Positions 49,050-58,038 of a stretch of 64,000 bases of DNA are shown here, piece by piece. Each line of letters starts with the position of its first letter. Position 1 is the first letter of the stretch. The notes beneath the pieces are model-generated. The model did not search any database. It was not told the DNA's origin and was given only the letters and a program-made list of their open reading frames with translations. Source of the DNA: Clostridiales bacterium (GTDB lineage Bacteria > Bacillota > Clostridia > Christensenellales > CAG-138); NCBI GenBank assembly GCA_019416935.1, contig DXWI01000001.1, forward strand, positions 1 through 64,000, written 5' to 3'. The position numbers were made by a program, and so were the translations under genes.

Positions 49050-50732
49050 TCATTGTTCATCATCCAAAAGCGTGTCGCCGTCATCTAACAATGACAATTG
49101 CTTATAATCGCTTGTTGTCCGTTCTGCTTTACCCGTGTATTTTATCAGGTAGAACGGCAGTATTTCTTTCAGATCCTCCGGCCATGGAATGTTTCTTAGT
49201 TCTGCGACCGTGTTCGAAGTAATGTGCAGAAGTCTGTCTTTTTGTAACGGATCAAGGCTCCTATATAAAGCACTCCACTTTTGCGTTGTTCCATTCTCTT
49301 CAAAATGGGACCTGAACATTATTAGTTCTCTTGGCATGGCCAAAATTTCATAATACTCTTCAATGTCCCTGCCAAATGCTTTATAGAAGAAATTAGAGCC
49401 GGCTGCCACTACGCCCTTCGTAACCTGCAAAATGGCTGATATCGCTCGGATCTGCTTTTTTGTCCAATTCGCACCGATATAGCTACGATCAGTACGGTCA
49501 ATCGGGGAGTACTTCATTGGGAAAGAGAAAATCTGAATACCGAGCTCTTTGTTTAGCTCTATATTGATCTTCAGTCTCTCGTATAGGTCCTCCGGCTTAT
49601 CCTTGTAATTGAATAACACATAATTCGAAATTTCTTTAATTCCATGACGATGCGCCGTGCGGACTGCTGCAGAGTATTTTTCGGCAAGGTGAATGTCATC
49701 GAATGCAATGCGCAGAGGCTTGATAGCAAGGCGAGCCAGCTGTGCCATGTTTTCATCATTGATCTTTCTGCCATCCACTCCCTGATTGAAGTCCAGATAA
49801 CGAGCCTTTTTCGTTTTGCTTCTATATTTTTCAATGATCGGTATCAGCTCTTTCTCATGCTCCAGCATATATGCGGCATAGTCGTCCGCATCCTCCGCAC
49901 CGATCACGATCTGCAAAAAAGTGTCAAGTATTTCTGCAGATTTGATTCGTTTCTTGAAAGTTTCGAGATATGCCATCAGTTTTCTATCAAGAAATCCTGC
50001 GCGATCGCCGTTATGATAGCGCATCATAATTATACTGAATGCTCCTGGGTCAGCAAACTTTGCACCCCGACCGAAACCAGCCGTGCACAAATCGTCAACA
50101 AGAGCGGGCAGGTCTGGCGTATTCAGTACGTTGTTATCAAGCAGTAGAAGATTCTGCTTAGGTCCAAATTTCGCATCGATCGCCTTAATTTGCTCAATAA
50201 TATTATTAGTAACATGGAATTGAGGCTCCAAAATAGGTACAGCACAAAACGAGCAGTGATTTGGACAACCGCGTGTAGTGTAGGCGAAATAATTATCACC
50301 CGCGGGATATTTATAATCAATATCTTCCAAAATATCATAGTCAAGCGGAAGTTCGTCTACGTTGATATCATTGTCATCGCCAACAACGGACGTATCTGTG
50401 AACAAGCCTGTTAATATATGCGACCTGTCAATTCCTGTTGCCTCAACAATTTTGTCTGGCATAAGAGAAGACATTATTCCACCAACATAGATAGTATCAA
50501 TGCTACTTGCAAGGCTTATATAGTGATTGATCGTTTCAACAACTATGTCAAAATCGAAAGTAAATAACGTCGTCACATATATCCGGTCCCATACTTCCGC
50601 ATCAACTTTGGGATCAGTTCCTTTTACAAAACGGACTTCATCCCCAAGTTTTTTATGATAGGTGCTAATTTTCATCAGTCCCATCGGAGGATATTTGTTT
50701 TTATAATTTGGCTCAACTAATAAGACTTTCAT
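49050..50732 (-). CDS. B12-binding-type radical SAM protein
   Basis: A 560-aa protein. The N terminus has the cobalamin-binding-like Rossmann start (KVLLVEPNYKNKYPPMGLMK) without a clear DxHxxG motif, so B12 may not bind. The radical SAM cluster motif is CPNHCSFC (CxxxCxxC) near residue 158, followed by LLLLDNNVL and a TIM-barrel pattern. The last 150 residues match no domain I know. Its start overlaps the GHKL gene stop by four bases (ATGA). Radical SAM enzymes are rare in defence operons apart from viperins, which this is not. Its substrate is unknown. Confidence 0.85.
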   Translation of the reverse strand: MKVLLVEPNYKNKYPPMGLMKISTYHKKLGDEVRFVKGTDPKVDAEVWDRIYVTTLFTFDFDIVVETINHYISLASSIDTIYVGGIMSSLMPDKIVEATGIDRSHILTGLFTDTSVVGDDNDINVDELPLDYDILEDIDYKYPAGDNYFAYTTRGCPNHCSFCAVPILEPQFHVTNNIIEQIKAIDAKFGPKQNLLLLDNNVLNTPDLPALVDDLCTAGFGRGAKFADPGAFSIIMMRYHNGDRAGFLDRKLMAYLETFKKRIKSAEILDTFLQIVIGAEDADDYAAYMLEHEKELIPIIEKYRSKTKKARYLDFNQGVDGRKINDENMAQLARLAIKPLRIAFDDIHLAEKYSAAVRTAHRHGIKEISNYVLFNYKDKPEDLYERLKINIELNKELGIQIFSFPMKYSPIDRTDRSYIGANWTKKQIRAISAILQVTKGVVAAGSNFFYKAFGRDIEEYYEILAMPRELIMFRSHFEENGTTQKWSALYRSLDPLQKDRLLHITSNTVAELRNIPWPEDLKEILPFYLIKYTGKAERTTSDYKQLSLLDDGDTLLDDEQ

Positions 50733-52327
50733 TTCTTTTTCACGCTCAATTCGGTTTTTATCTGTTCACGTAGTGCCTCTGCTGTCTTCGGATCTGCAGC
50801 AAAGTAAGTGTCGATCACAGAAATTATCCTTTGATATAGCTTCCGTTCATCGCGGCTATAGGATGATGGAAGATCATTTTTCGTGGCATATCCAGCATTG
50901 GTAATGTTTTTGCTTATAGCAATTTCTCTTTTAACTGCTGCTTCTGTTTTTTCAAGCGTTTTTTCAACGGTCTCTCTGCGTTCTTCGCCAAATGTTCCGC
51001 GTTCAAGTGCTTTCCTTACGGTTTTCTCTTCTTTTTCTCGTGCTTTGACGATTTTTTGAAGCTGCTCCGAAACTTGTTCGCGTTTTTCATCGGAAGTAAT
51101 TACGCCAGATTCTATTTTTTCTTCGAGCTTTAATTGCTCTTCGTTGAGTTTGTTCAGATTCCTCAGAGCAGATGTTGCCTCTGAAGTACCACGACGATAT
51201 TTTTTATTAATACTTCCAGCCCATCTGGAAAGAGCTTCTTTCATTTCGTTATATGCTACGCCAGGCTCAAAATCATCACGTTGCGAATTCGGCACCAAAT
51301 CATCATGCAGAACATGAATTTCTCCGGCGAAAAATTTGTTTGCACGTGATGCTTCAATGGCAGATGAGAATGGGAAGAACTTCGAAAAGGTCTCGTTGTC
51401 TCCAACAAGGATATTTCCTTTTCGGAAACGAATACCCTGAATAGACTGGTCGCTAATAGAACCACTGAAATCTGTTATTGCAAGCCAACCTATATATAAC
51501 GGTTTCCCATCGGAGGCTTTCTCATATATAAATTCGACATCTCGAATAAAATCTTTATCTTTTGTACGTTCCTGTTTTCCAGTAGATATGCTTCGTGAAT
51601 AGAGCTTATATATAGGTTGTTTTCTTGCGCCACGAAGAATTCTGTAGCAAGTAATCGGAAATCCTTCTTCTGAAAACTTCTCTCTGATTTTGTGGGCTTG
51701 CGTAAACTGTTGACTGTTAAAGTCTACAGGTGCCGTTTCTGCCAAATAAATCATAGCTGCAGATTCATCCAGAAGGCCGGATTCTTCCGGCACACCTGTC
51801 ATGACCACTTCAAAAAAGTGGCTGCTGGTGTCCTCGGGCGTTTTTTCAAAGGTACTGATTGCCTTAAACGTTTCCATAATATCCGAAGTTTCATTGTTGC
51901 TTTTTTGAAGTAATTGCTGCATACGATCACAATCGCAAGTCATGATTGTCTTCGTGTTATCCCCAACAGCAGACGTAATGAACTGGACCTGCGATGCGTA
52001 TGCCAATCCTCCGAGACGACCGATACCGCGGAATCCTCGTTCAGATATGCCGTCCTTATCGGAAGCTCCGACGTTGAGAAGTTTAGTCTGAGCAATATCT
52101 TGGGAAATACCAATACCATTATCTTTTATGCTAATTCTCCTACCGCGGGCATCAATATCGATATGAATAGTAGCTTCAGAAGCAGAAATAATCTGCGCTT
52201 CAACGGCTTTATCTATGGCGTCAGAGGCATTCTGTATGTACTCACGAAAAACATGCATAGGATTTGAGTACATTCCTCGTGTCAGAATTTCCAATAAAAA
52301 CTTGCCGGCAACAGGCTCGCTCATCAT
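50729..52327 (-). CDS. Hsp90-like GHKL ATPase with coiled-coil tail
   Basis: A 532-aa ATPase of the Hsp90/MORC-like GHKL class. The ATP site is clear: N-box MHVFREYIQNASDAID, G1 IKDNGIGISQ and G2 RGFRGIGRLGGLAYAS. A middle domain follows, and residues about 400-500 are a long charged coiled coil (EEKIESGVITSDEKREQVSE). It probably acts as an ATP-driven clamp. It overlaps HerA upstream and the radical SAM gene downstream by four bases each, so the three products are made together. It appears intact. Confidence 0.87.
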   Translation of the reverse strand: MMSEPVAGKFLLEILTRGMYSNPMHVFREYIQNASDAIDKAVEAQIISASEATIHIDIDARGRRISIKDNGIGISQDIAQTKLLNVGASDKDGISERGFRGIGRLGGLAYASQVQFITSAVGDNTKTIMTCDCDRMQQLLQKSNNETSDIMETFKAISTFEKTPEDTSSHFFEVVMTGVPEESGLLDESAAMIYLAETAPVDFNSQQFTQAHKIREKFSEEGFPITCYRILRGARKQPIYKLYSRSISTGKQERTKDKDFIRDVEFIYEKASDGKPLYIGWLAITDFSGSISDQSIQGIRFRKGNILVGDNETFSKFFPFSSAIEASRANKFFAGEIHVLHDDLVPNSQRDDFEPGVAYNEMKEALSRWAGSINKKYRRGTSEATSALRNLNKLNEEQLKLEEKIESGVITSDEKREQVSEQLQKIVKAREKEEKTVRKALERGTFGEERRETVEKTLEKTEAAVKREIAISKNITNAGYATKNDLPSSYSRDERKLYQRIISVIDTYFAADPKTAEALREQIKTELSVKKK

Positions 52328-53997
52328 TTGCTACCTCCTTGGTTATAGGACGGGAACGGGAACTGAACTTTAAGAAGGGTCTTGAAAACAGGATGATGTA
52401 TTATCAAATCTCCCTTTTTCAAACGAGTCATCATATTGGCATATACCGATGGAACAAATTTATAATCCGGTCGGGATACTTCAATGGCATTTGTTCGACC
52501 ATATATATTCGTTCCACAATTGCCTTTAATGCGATCATGTATAGCACTTCGGAATTGTTCAGCAGAGAACAACACAACACCTTCAGAACGGCCGCGCTCT
52601 GTTATATCAAGAAGGTTAGCCAACAACGGCGAGTTCTTGTTAGACGAGGACGGTGCATACTTGTTTAACTCATCAACAAAAATGATGATTTTCTTCGGTA
52701 CCGGCTTTTTGCTAGTGCGTTCGTCTTGATCGTAATCCCCGTGCTTCAAGGAATAAACCGAGCAGATAATATCACCAAAAACAAGGCACTGTAATTGCTC
52801 AGTGAGTTCAGCAATATCAACGACCATCATTTCACCGCCGTTAATATTCAAAACTTCGTCAGAGAGGTGGACCTGGTGTTGATCTTTTGCATCAGACTTT
52901 GAGTTAACGAAAATATCATCGTTAATTGAGTTGTTTATAAGCCTTCTAAAACGTTGCCAGGATTGGATCAGAATACTGGTATCCTTGCTCTTGTTATTCC
53001 CCTTGCGACAGAACTCAGTAAGTTTTTCTTTGAAGTCTGACCAACTTAAATCCCCTCTGAATTCTTCTCCGTAATCAATGTAGTTAAGAATCGATTCAAT
53101 CGTCCAGTTTGGATCGTCAACATTGGCAAACAACATGTCTACTTTGTTGACATCATGATTGAAAGTATAAACAAAATTTGATGCTTGCTTCTCGGAAAAC
53201 TGTTCTTCCAAATCTTCAACAGAAAGTGCCGTATTAGCGTGAAGCTTATCTTTTGATTTCCGATAGGGATAGAGGTATTTGACATTTTCAAAAGGAGTGC
53301 ATGGTACTCCCAAATCATCCCAATCTTTTCTCTGAGCGTCAGTGATCTTTTCATTTGGCTGATGAACATGGAGAAGGTCATCACCTTTCACGTTCATAAC
53401 AATAATTGCTACATCATCTTTGCATTTATCTTGGATTGCTTTAAGTAAGAACATTACATAGCTGGTTTTTGTGGCCAATCCTGAAATACCTGAAATATTC
53501 ATGTGCGCGCCCTCTGGGCCGATCAAAAAGTCTCCGTTATATTTAATTGGAACTGAGACATTATTACCTGTTCTCATCAGCCCAGCAGGAATAGCCGTTT
53601 TTTCATCTATACTATCAAGACCGAGAGCTACCTGGATATCATCCTCATCAGCTGTGTAAACTGGTGATCCTTCAAAAACCGGCATATAGTTTTCTTTCGT
53701 GTTATGAACGACAGCAACTTTCGCATAAGAAAGAGAGAGTCTTCTTGTCAGAGGAACAGTATCGACATTGCCGAAATCAGATGAAACATAATTGCTTATA
53801 TGACCAGTTCCATCGGTAATGTGAAAAATGTCCTGAACAACGCCATAGGTAATGGAATTATCCGTTTTATTCTTTACAAGGACAATGTCAAAAGGGCTTA
53901 AGATCGTATCATCAGAAAGCCAAAATTGAAACTCATCACAGGATGATGGATTCTTTTCTGTGGCAGATACCTTACCGATTAGTTTTCTTGTGCTCAT
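52324..53997 (-). CDS. HerA-like hexameric ATPase/translocase
   Basis: A 557-aa protein with the HerA plan: an N-terminal HAS-barrel-like region (SPFDIVLVKNKTDNSITYGV), a RecA-like ATPase and a C-terminal arm (RLKKGDLIIHHPVFKTLLK). The phosphate loop reads ISGLATKTSYVMFLL, which departs from GxxxxGK[ST] but keeps the Lys-Thr; Walker B is KKIIIFVDELNKYAP and GRSEGVVLFSAEQ follows. HerA proteins thread DNA in complex with NurA nucleases; the NurA-like gene lies 15 bp upstream. No frameshift is seen. Confidence 0.85.
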   Translation of the reverse strand: MSTRKLIGKVSATEKNPSSCDEFQFWLSDDTILSPFDIVLVKNKTDNSITYGVVQDIFHITDGTGHISNYVSSDFGNVDTVPLTRRLSLSYAKVAVVHNTKENYMPVFEGSPVYTADEDDIQVALGLDSIDEKTAIPAGLMRTGNNVSVPIKYNGDFLIGPEGAHMNISGISGLATKTSYVMFLLKAIQDKCKDDVAIIVMNVKGDDLLHVHQPNEKITDAQRKDWDDLGVPCTPFENVKYLYPYRKSKDKLHANTALSVEDLEEQFSEKQASNFVYTFNHDVNKVDMLFANVDDPNWTIESILNYIDYGEEFRGDLSWSDFKEKLTEFCRKGNNKSKDTSILIQSWQRFRRLINNSINDDIFVNSKSDAKDQHQVHLSDEVLNINGGEMMVVDIAELTEQLQCLVFGDIICSVYSLKHGDYDQDERTSKKPVPKKIIIFVDELNKYAPSSSNKNSPLLANLLDITERGRSEGVVLFSAEQFRSAIHDRIKGNCGTNIYGRTNAIEVSRPDYKFVPSVYANMMTRLKKGDLIIHHPVFKTLLKVQFPFPSYNQGGSK

Positions 53998-54012
53998 ATC
54001 TATTTCTCCTTA

Positions 54013-55134
54013 TCACCGAAAATCTCGCTTGAAATTATTAATAAAAACCAGATCACTCTCAAAAGATGACTTAATGAGTGTTTCTGTCATGTAAACCGGA
54101 TATAAATGGCTTGCCCATCGTTCATCTCTACCATAGCAGGTTGGAGCACCTTCATTAAGGAGAGAGAGTGAAATATTATCTACTACTGACGAATTTAAAC
54201 CATCGATATCGTCCAAAGTGGCCATCTTTTCAATTTTGATGATACCCTCTAATGGATTTGACACCCTGTTTCGTGGGCGAATCCTTAAATACCAGCATCC
54301 ATATTGCCTATGACGACTGTTTTCTTTAAGAAAAACAGGCGTTCTCTCACCATAGTCAAGTTTCAGCAATTCTGCACCGATCTGCGTTCCACCTCTTTTT
54401 GCTTTACTCGAAGTAGGAAGCATAGGATCAAAGCTTTTTGAAACGCCAACGGCATTATAGAACATATCGGCAAATTCCGGCTTTCCTGTGTCTTGTCGGA
54501 TAAACTGTAGCGGTCCATCGACTATAAGCATACGATCTGTGGTAAGCGTTCCGGAAGTGACCATATCTCCTAAAATCTCAATTTCCATATCATGCATAAT
54601 AGAATTTGCTTTTGCAATCGCAGCATTGACAGGAACATTATCTTTTGCAGGATCAAAGCGGTATTTAATTACATCAAGATTTAAGTTTTGTGCAACGGAT
54701 GTCTTCAGAATTCTTTGACGGATCTCAGCAAAATCCACATCGCTCATCCTATCGCTGAGCAAGAGAAGGTTTTTACGTTGTACACCATTGAAGGAATGTA
54801 ACTTTTTCTGGGTATCACGTTCTGTACAGCCAGCTCTAACTTGAGCAACGACAACTGGGAAAATCTTTTTTCCTTCAATAACCATATCCCCAATTTTATA
54901 TGTGCGTCGAGACCCATCCATGAAATAAGAGAACAAAGAATATGTGCGATCCTCATTGGCTAGATCAAGTGAACGTTTCTTTCTCGACTGATCGGTTTCA
55001 AATGGTGCGCCCATTTCTTTTATTTCATCACCCTCATCCTGATATGGTTCCTGATAATAATGATCCAGATCCAAACTTTCATTATGATATAATGTGATGT
55101 TACATTTTCCAAACAAGTCACTAAGAGTTGACAT
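54013..55134 (-). CDS. NurA-like nuclease
   Basis: A 373-aa protein. NurA nucleases share a catalytic Asp in a DGS motif near the N terminus; FSYFMDGSRRTYKIG at about residue 72 fits. Further conserved-looking parts are LSDRMSDVDF, MLIVDGPLQF (a second acidic strand) and the end SHLYPVYMTETLIKSSFESD, similar to the C-terminal NurA motif. With HerA 15 bp downstream it should form an ATP-driven DNA-degrading machine. A direct family match was not tested. Confidence 0.75.
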   Translation of the reverse strand: MSTLSDLFGKCNITLYHNESLDLDHYYQEPYQDEGDEIKEMGAPFETDQSRKKRSLDLANEDRTYSLFSYFMDGSRRTYKIGDMVIEGKKIFPVVVAQVRAGCTERDTQKKLHSFNGVQRKNLLLLSDRMSDVDFAEIRQRILKTSVAQNLNLDVIKYRFDPAKDNVPVNAAIAKANSIMHDMEIEILGDMVTSGTLTTDRMLIVDGPLQFIRQDTGKPEFADMFYNAVGVSKSFDPMLPTSSKAKRGGTQIGAELLKLDYGERTPVFLKENSRHRQYGCWYLRIRPRNRVSNPLEGIIKIEKMATLDDIDGLNSSVVDNISLSLLNEGAPTCYGRDERWASHLYPVYMTETLIKSSFESDLVFINNFKRDFR

Positions 55135-55160
55135 TGTTATTCACCTGCTTTCATCTTCTA

Positions 55161-55385
55161 TCAAAGTTGACGCAACTTTGTTACTGTAGGAATGAATTCG
55201 ACAATGTCCCCGAAGTCACATTCCAGTACAGTACAGGCCCTTTCAAGAATAGCCATATTTACCGGCTCATCTCGACGAAGTTTTGTCATGGTATTAGGAG
55301 CAATATTAGCAGCCTTCCTTAAATCAGCTTGACTCATTTTCTTATCAATTAATAGTTTCCAAAGTTTATTATATGAAATAGCCAT
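55161..55385 (-). CDS. Xre-family regulator of the island operon
   Basis: A 74-aa single-domain Cro/C1 protein (KLWKLLIDKKMSQADLRKAA, then NTMTKLRRDEPVNM). GGGAGGAA precedes the ATG at 55385. It is the first gene of the operon and lies 26 bp before the NurA-like gene. A perfect 6-bp inverted repeat just upstream of the promoter is a likely operator, so the protein probably autoregulates the operon. Confidence 0.85.
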   Translation of the reverse strand: MAISYNKLWKLLIDKKMSQADLRKAANIAPNTMTKLRRDEPVNMAILERACTVLECDFGDIVEFIPTVTKLRQL

Positions 55386-55437
55386 TTCAATTCCTCCCAC
55401 TTGTCGGATCGGCATAATGCTACAAATATACAAGATA

Positions 55438-55488
55438 ATTATAGCACAAAAGATCGAATTTCCAAAGATAATATCGCAATTTATTGCG
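55438..55488 (-). promoter_or_regulatory. Promoter and operator of the island operon
   Basis: On the minus strand TTGGAA (55460-55465) and TATAAT (55438-55443) are separated by 16 bp. Ten bases upstream is the palindrome CGCAAT-AA-ATTGCG (55475-55488), the best candidate for the Xre binding site. No other strong promoter is seen before the NurA-like gene. Confidence 0.65.
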
Positions 55489-55819
55489 AGTATTTTCCAT
55501 TATTTGTATTTATACGGATTTGAACCTTTAGTATTAGCCACTTTTTGAAATATAAATAGTAATAAAACAAGCACTTCTTCGCAAGTATTTGAGATAATAT
55601 AGCAATTTTAAGTTAGATTTTATGATTCGAATCCTACCGGTATGTCGAATGATGTTTTCTTTACAGAGCAAAGAAACGTAAAAAGTACACCAACCATTTT
55701 GAGTCATTTTCGGTGTAGGAAACGAAAAAATGGGCTCCGGAACAGCTATGTTAGCCATCTCGAAGCCCGTTTTGTCTGATTTTATGCGATTTTGCTTGTG
55801 TTTTGCCCCGAAAAGCACA
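55489..55819. other. AT-rich island border, no gene seen
   Basis: About 330 bp between the operon promoter and the tRNA terminator hold no supported gene. A tRNA T-arm-like word (GATTCGAATCC, 55623-55633) is present without the rest of a tRNA; it could be a fragment left by an earlier integration. A frame of about 100 codons on the minus strand here has no ribosome site or known domain. Confidence 0.4.
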
Positions 55820-55856
55820 AAAAAAACAACCTTTATCTTGGTAGACAAAAGTTGTT
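55820..55856 (-). terminator. Terminator of tRNA-Asn
   Basis: AACAAC...TCT pairs with AGA...GTTGTT, followed on the minus strand by TTTTTTTT. It begins seven bases after the tRNA 3' end. Confidence 0.75.
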
Positions 55857-55863
55857 TCTTTTA

Positions 55864-55939
55864 TGGCTCCCCCTGTTGGACTCGAACCAACGACACTGCG
55901 GTTAACAGCCGCATGCTCTACCGACTGAGCTAAGGAGGA
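55864..55939 (-). tRNA. tRNA-Asn (anticodon GUU)
   Basis: Read on the minus strand it folds as a complete 76-nt cloverleaf: acceptor TCCTCCT with AGGGGGA, D-arm AGCTCAGTCGGTAGAGC, anticodon loop CTGTTAA with GTT at the centre, T-arm GGTTCGAGTCC and an encoded CCA. It marks the edge between the AT-rich island and the GC-rich chromosome. Confidence 0.96.
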
Positions 55940-56101
55940 TCATATGGAACGAATTGATTTTACATAAATAGCTTGCGCATTGCAACGGCAGAAAATCCGC
56001 ATTATTTCAAATTATTGGCTTCTGGCTCCTTGATACGTTTATTTTTGGCCTTTTCCGCTGCTTTGATTGACGATTGCGCCGCAAAATTCTATAATAGAAT
56101 C

Positions 56102-56620
56102 ATGGAAAAACCAATCAATCAAGAACTGTATTCGGAAACCAGCGAGCCCCCGCGCAGCATCATCCGCTCGGATTTGCTGCTGTATGTGCTCGTGCTGCTG
56201 CTCGTGGTTCTGCTGATCTTTGTCGTCAGCGCGCTCATCGTGGTGTTTCAACTGCCGGAACTGCTGTCGCAGTTGGTTCTGTTCGCATTTTTGTGGGCGT
56301 TCGGCTGGCGGCTGTACCGCGTGCGCCTGATCAGCTATCGCTATACGCTGACGGAACGCATGCTGTCGGTGGAGCGCATTGTGGGCCGCCGGGTCAAGCC
56401 CGAGCTCGCGGTGCATCTTGCCGACATCACGGGCATCCGCCCCTGCTCCGCGCTGTCCGGCGAGGAGGGCGGCAAGCGGGAGCGCCTGTATCTGGGCAAA
56501 AAGGCGGACGCCACCGCCGTAACGTATCGCGTCTCCGGCGTGCCGGCCACGATGCTGCTGTCCATGAGCGAAGAGATGCGCACAAAGCTGATTGCACAAT
56601 GGAAACTCACTCGCCGATGA
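56102..56620 (+). CDS. Membrane protein with PH-like cytoplasmic domain
   Basis: A 172-aa protein with two adjoining membrane spans (about 27-50 and 57-75), then a soluble part that begins YRYTLTERMLSVERIVGRR, as in the bacterial PH/YdbT-like domain. Its role is unknown. The ATG at 56102 is chosen for the start of the hydrophilic leader; upstream frame is AT-rich island-border DNA. Its stop overlaps the start of the decarboxylase-like gene (ATGA), so it heads the decarboxylase-holB-ricT operon. Confidence 0.7.
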   Translation: MEKPINQELYSETSEPPRSIIRSDLLLYVLVLLLVVLLIFVVSALIVVFQLPELLSQLVLFAFLWAFGWRLYRVRLISYRYTLTERMLSVERIVGRRVKPELAVHLADITGIRPCSALSGEEGGKRERLYLGKKADATAVTYRVSGVPATMLLSMSEEMRTKLIAQWKLTRR

Positions 56621-58038
56621 CGGATAGCATGCAGCCAAACCGACCGATGCGGCGTCCGCTGCCGCACGTTCTCGGAGAATATGCGGAAAGCGGCTGTGCG
56701 CGCTACCACATGCCGGGCCACAAGGGGCGCGGTATGGGGGCGTTTTTGCCGTGCGAAGCGGCGCGTTGGGACGTCACGGAACTGGCCATGACGGACAACC
56801 TGCACGAACCGACGGGCTGCATCCAGGAGACGCAGCGCATGGTCGCAGAGGCATACGGCGCGCGCGCCTCCTTCCTGCTGGTCAACGGTTCTACCGCAGC
56901 GGTGCAGGCCATGCTGCTCTCGCTCGACCCGTCCGACCGGCTGCTGCTGTATCGCGACTGCCATCGGAGCGCGCTTGCCGGCGCCGCGCTTTCCGGAGTG
57001 GATACGGTACTCGAGACGCCGGGTTATGACGAGGCGACCGGTCTACTTGCGCTGCCGACGGCCGGCGAGCTCTCCGCCGCGCTGGAGCGAACGGGCGCAA
57101 CGGCGGTGCTGGTCACATCCCCGAACGCCTACGGCTACTGTGCCGACCTTGCCGCGCTTTCCGAAGCCGCCCACGCGCACGGCGCGCTGCTGCTCGTCGA
57201 CGCTGCACACGGCGCGCACTTTGCGTTTTCCGACCGGCTGCCCCCCTGTCCCGCCGGGGCCGCGGATCTGTGGGGACACAGCCAGCACAAGACGCTCTGT
57301 GCGCTCACGCAGGCCGCCACGCTCCATCTCGGCGCGTGCCGCATTGCGCCGGAGCGGGTGCAGCGGGCGCTTTCGCTGCTGCAAACGACGAGTCCCTCCT
57401 ACCTGTTGATGTCGTCGATCGACTGGTCGGTGTTCATGGCGGCGCGGGAGGACTGGGCGAAGCATATCGACCGCTGCGAGGTGCTGCGCCGGCAGATCGA
57501 TGGAATCGCCGGCCTTTCGGCCGAGCCGGCGCTGCCGCGGGGGGCCGTAGACTATGATAAAACGCGCATCGTGATCGATGTGTCCGATCGCAATATTACC
57601 GGGTTTGAGGCGGATGCCGCATTGCAGCACAGCGGCGTATTCGTCGAGATGGCCGATGACCGCCGCCTTGTGCTCATCACATCCCCGGCGGACGATCCCG
57701 CGTGGGACGAGAAGCTGCTCTCGGCGCTCGCAGCTCTGCCCTATGGCCATGTGCCGCGCCGGGCGGTGCCGGCATGGCGCAGCGCGCCCTCCGCGCGCCG
57801 GATGAGCATCCGCGAGGCGTCGCTCAGGCGCACGGAGCGGGTTGCGCTCCCGCATGCGGCGGGGCGCACGGCAGGCGAGGCCATCGGCCTGTATCCGCCG
57901 GGCATTGCGCTGCTGTCGCCGGGCGAGGAGATCCGTCAGGAGCAGATCGACGAGCTGTTGCTTCAGCAGCGCGCGGGCGCGGTGCTGTTCGGTGTACACG
58001 GCGGATACATCGCCGCCGTATCGGAGGAACCGTCATGA
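56617..58038 (+). CDS. Orn/Lys/Arg decarboxylase-family PLP enzyme
   Basis: A 473-aa fold-type I PLP enzyme of the clostridial SpeA/YaaO kind. Visible motifs are RYHMPGHKGRGM, LLVNGSTAAVQAML, VTSPNAYGYC, LLVDAAHGAHFAF and the PLP Lys in GHSQHKTLCALTQ. A small C-terminal domain ends with PPGIALLSPGEEI. It may decarboxylate lysine, arginine or ornithine; the substrate is not readable. The gene next to tmk/holB in many Firmicutes (yaaO) is the same family, and the ATGA overlap with holB supports this. The start at 56617 also overlaps the upstream gene. Confidence 0.88.
   Translation: MTDSMQPNRPMRRPLPHVLGEYAESGCARYHMPGHKGRGMGAFLPCEAARWDVTELAMTDNLHEPTGCIQETQRMVAEAYGARASFLLVNGSTAAVQAMLLSLDPSDRLLLYRDCHRSALAGAALSGVDTVLETPGYDEATGLLALPTAGELSAALERTGATAVLVTSPNAYGYCADLAALSEAAHAHGALLLVDAAHGAHFAFSDRLPPCPAGAADLWGHSQHKTLCALTQAATLHLGACRIAPERVQRALSLLQTTSPSYLLMSSIDWSVFMAAREDWAKHIDRCEVLRRQIDGIAGLSAEPALPRGAVDYDKTRIVIDVSDRNITGFEADAALQHSGVFVEMADDRRLVLITSPADDPAWDEKLLSALAALPYGHVPRRAVPAWRSAPSARRMSIREASLRRTERVALPHAAGRTAGEAIGLYPPGIALLSPGEEIRQEQIDELLLQQRAGAVLFGVHGGYIAAVSEEPS

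Larger units (their letters stand above)
45018..55488 (-). other. Candidate defence island operon (nine genes)
   Basis: From the promoter at 55438-55488 nine minus-strand genes run without a terminator that I can see: Xre, NurA-like, HerA-like, GHKL, radical SAM, DUF2075, HNH effector, middle component, DUF2326. Gaps are 26, 15, -4, -4, 74, 29, -17 and -11 bp. Composition is AT-rich against GC-rich flanking chromosome. The last gene is the target of the conjugative element. It may be two stacked systems (first five or six genes, and the ABC three-component trio) under one promoter. Confidence 0.75.

Noticed and set aside
49050..50732. Radical SAM protein as a prokaryotic viperin
   Set aside because: It is much longer, has a B12-domain-like N terminus and the motif CPNHCSFC in a different setting; viperin hallmarks are not seen.
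55623..55633. T-arm-like word suggesting a second tRNA
   Set aside because: No acceptor, D or anticodon arm accompanies it, so it is not a tRNA gene; at most a remnant.
55534..55848. 104-codon minus-strand frame next to tRNA-Asn
   Set aside because: It begins inside the tRNA terminator hairpin, has no ribosome site and no recognised domain.
55864..55939. tRNA-Asn as the proven attachment site of the outer island
   Set aside because: The tRNA keeps its own terminator directly downstream and no second copy of its 3' end is seen in the window, so the idea stays unproven.
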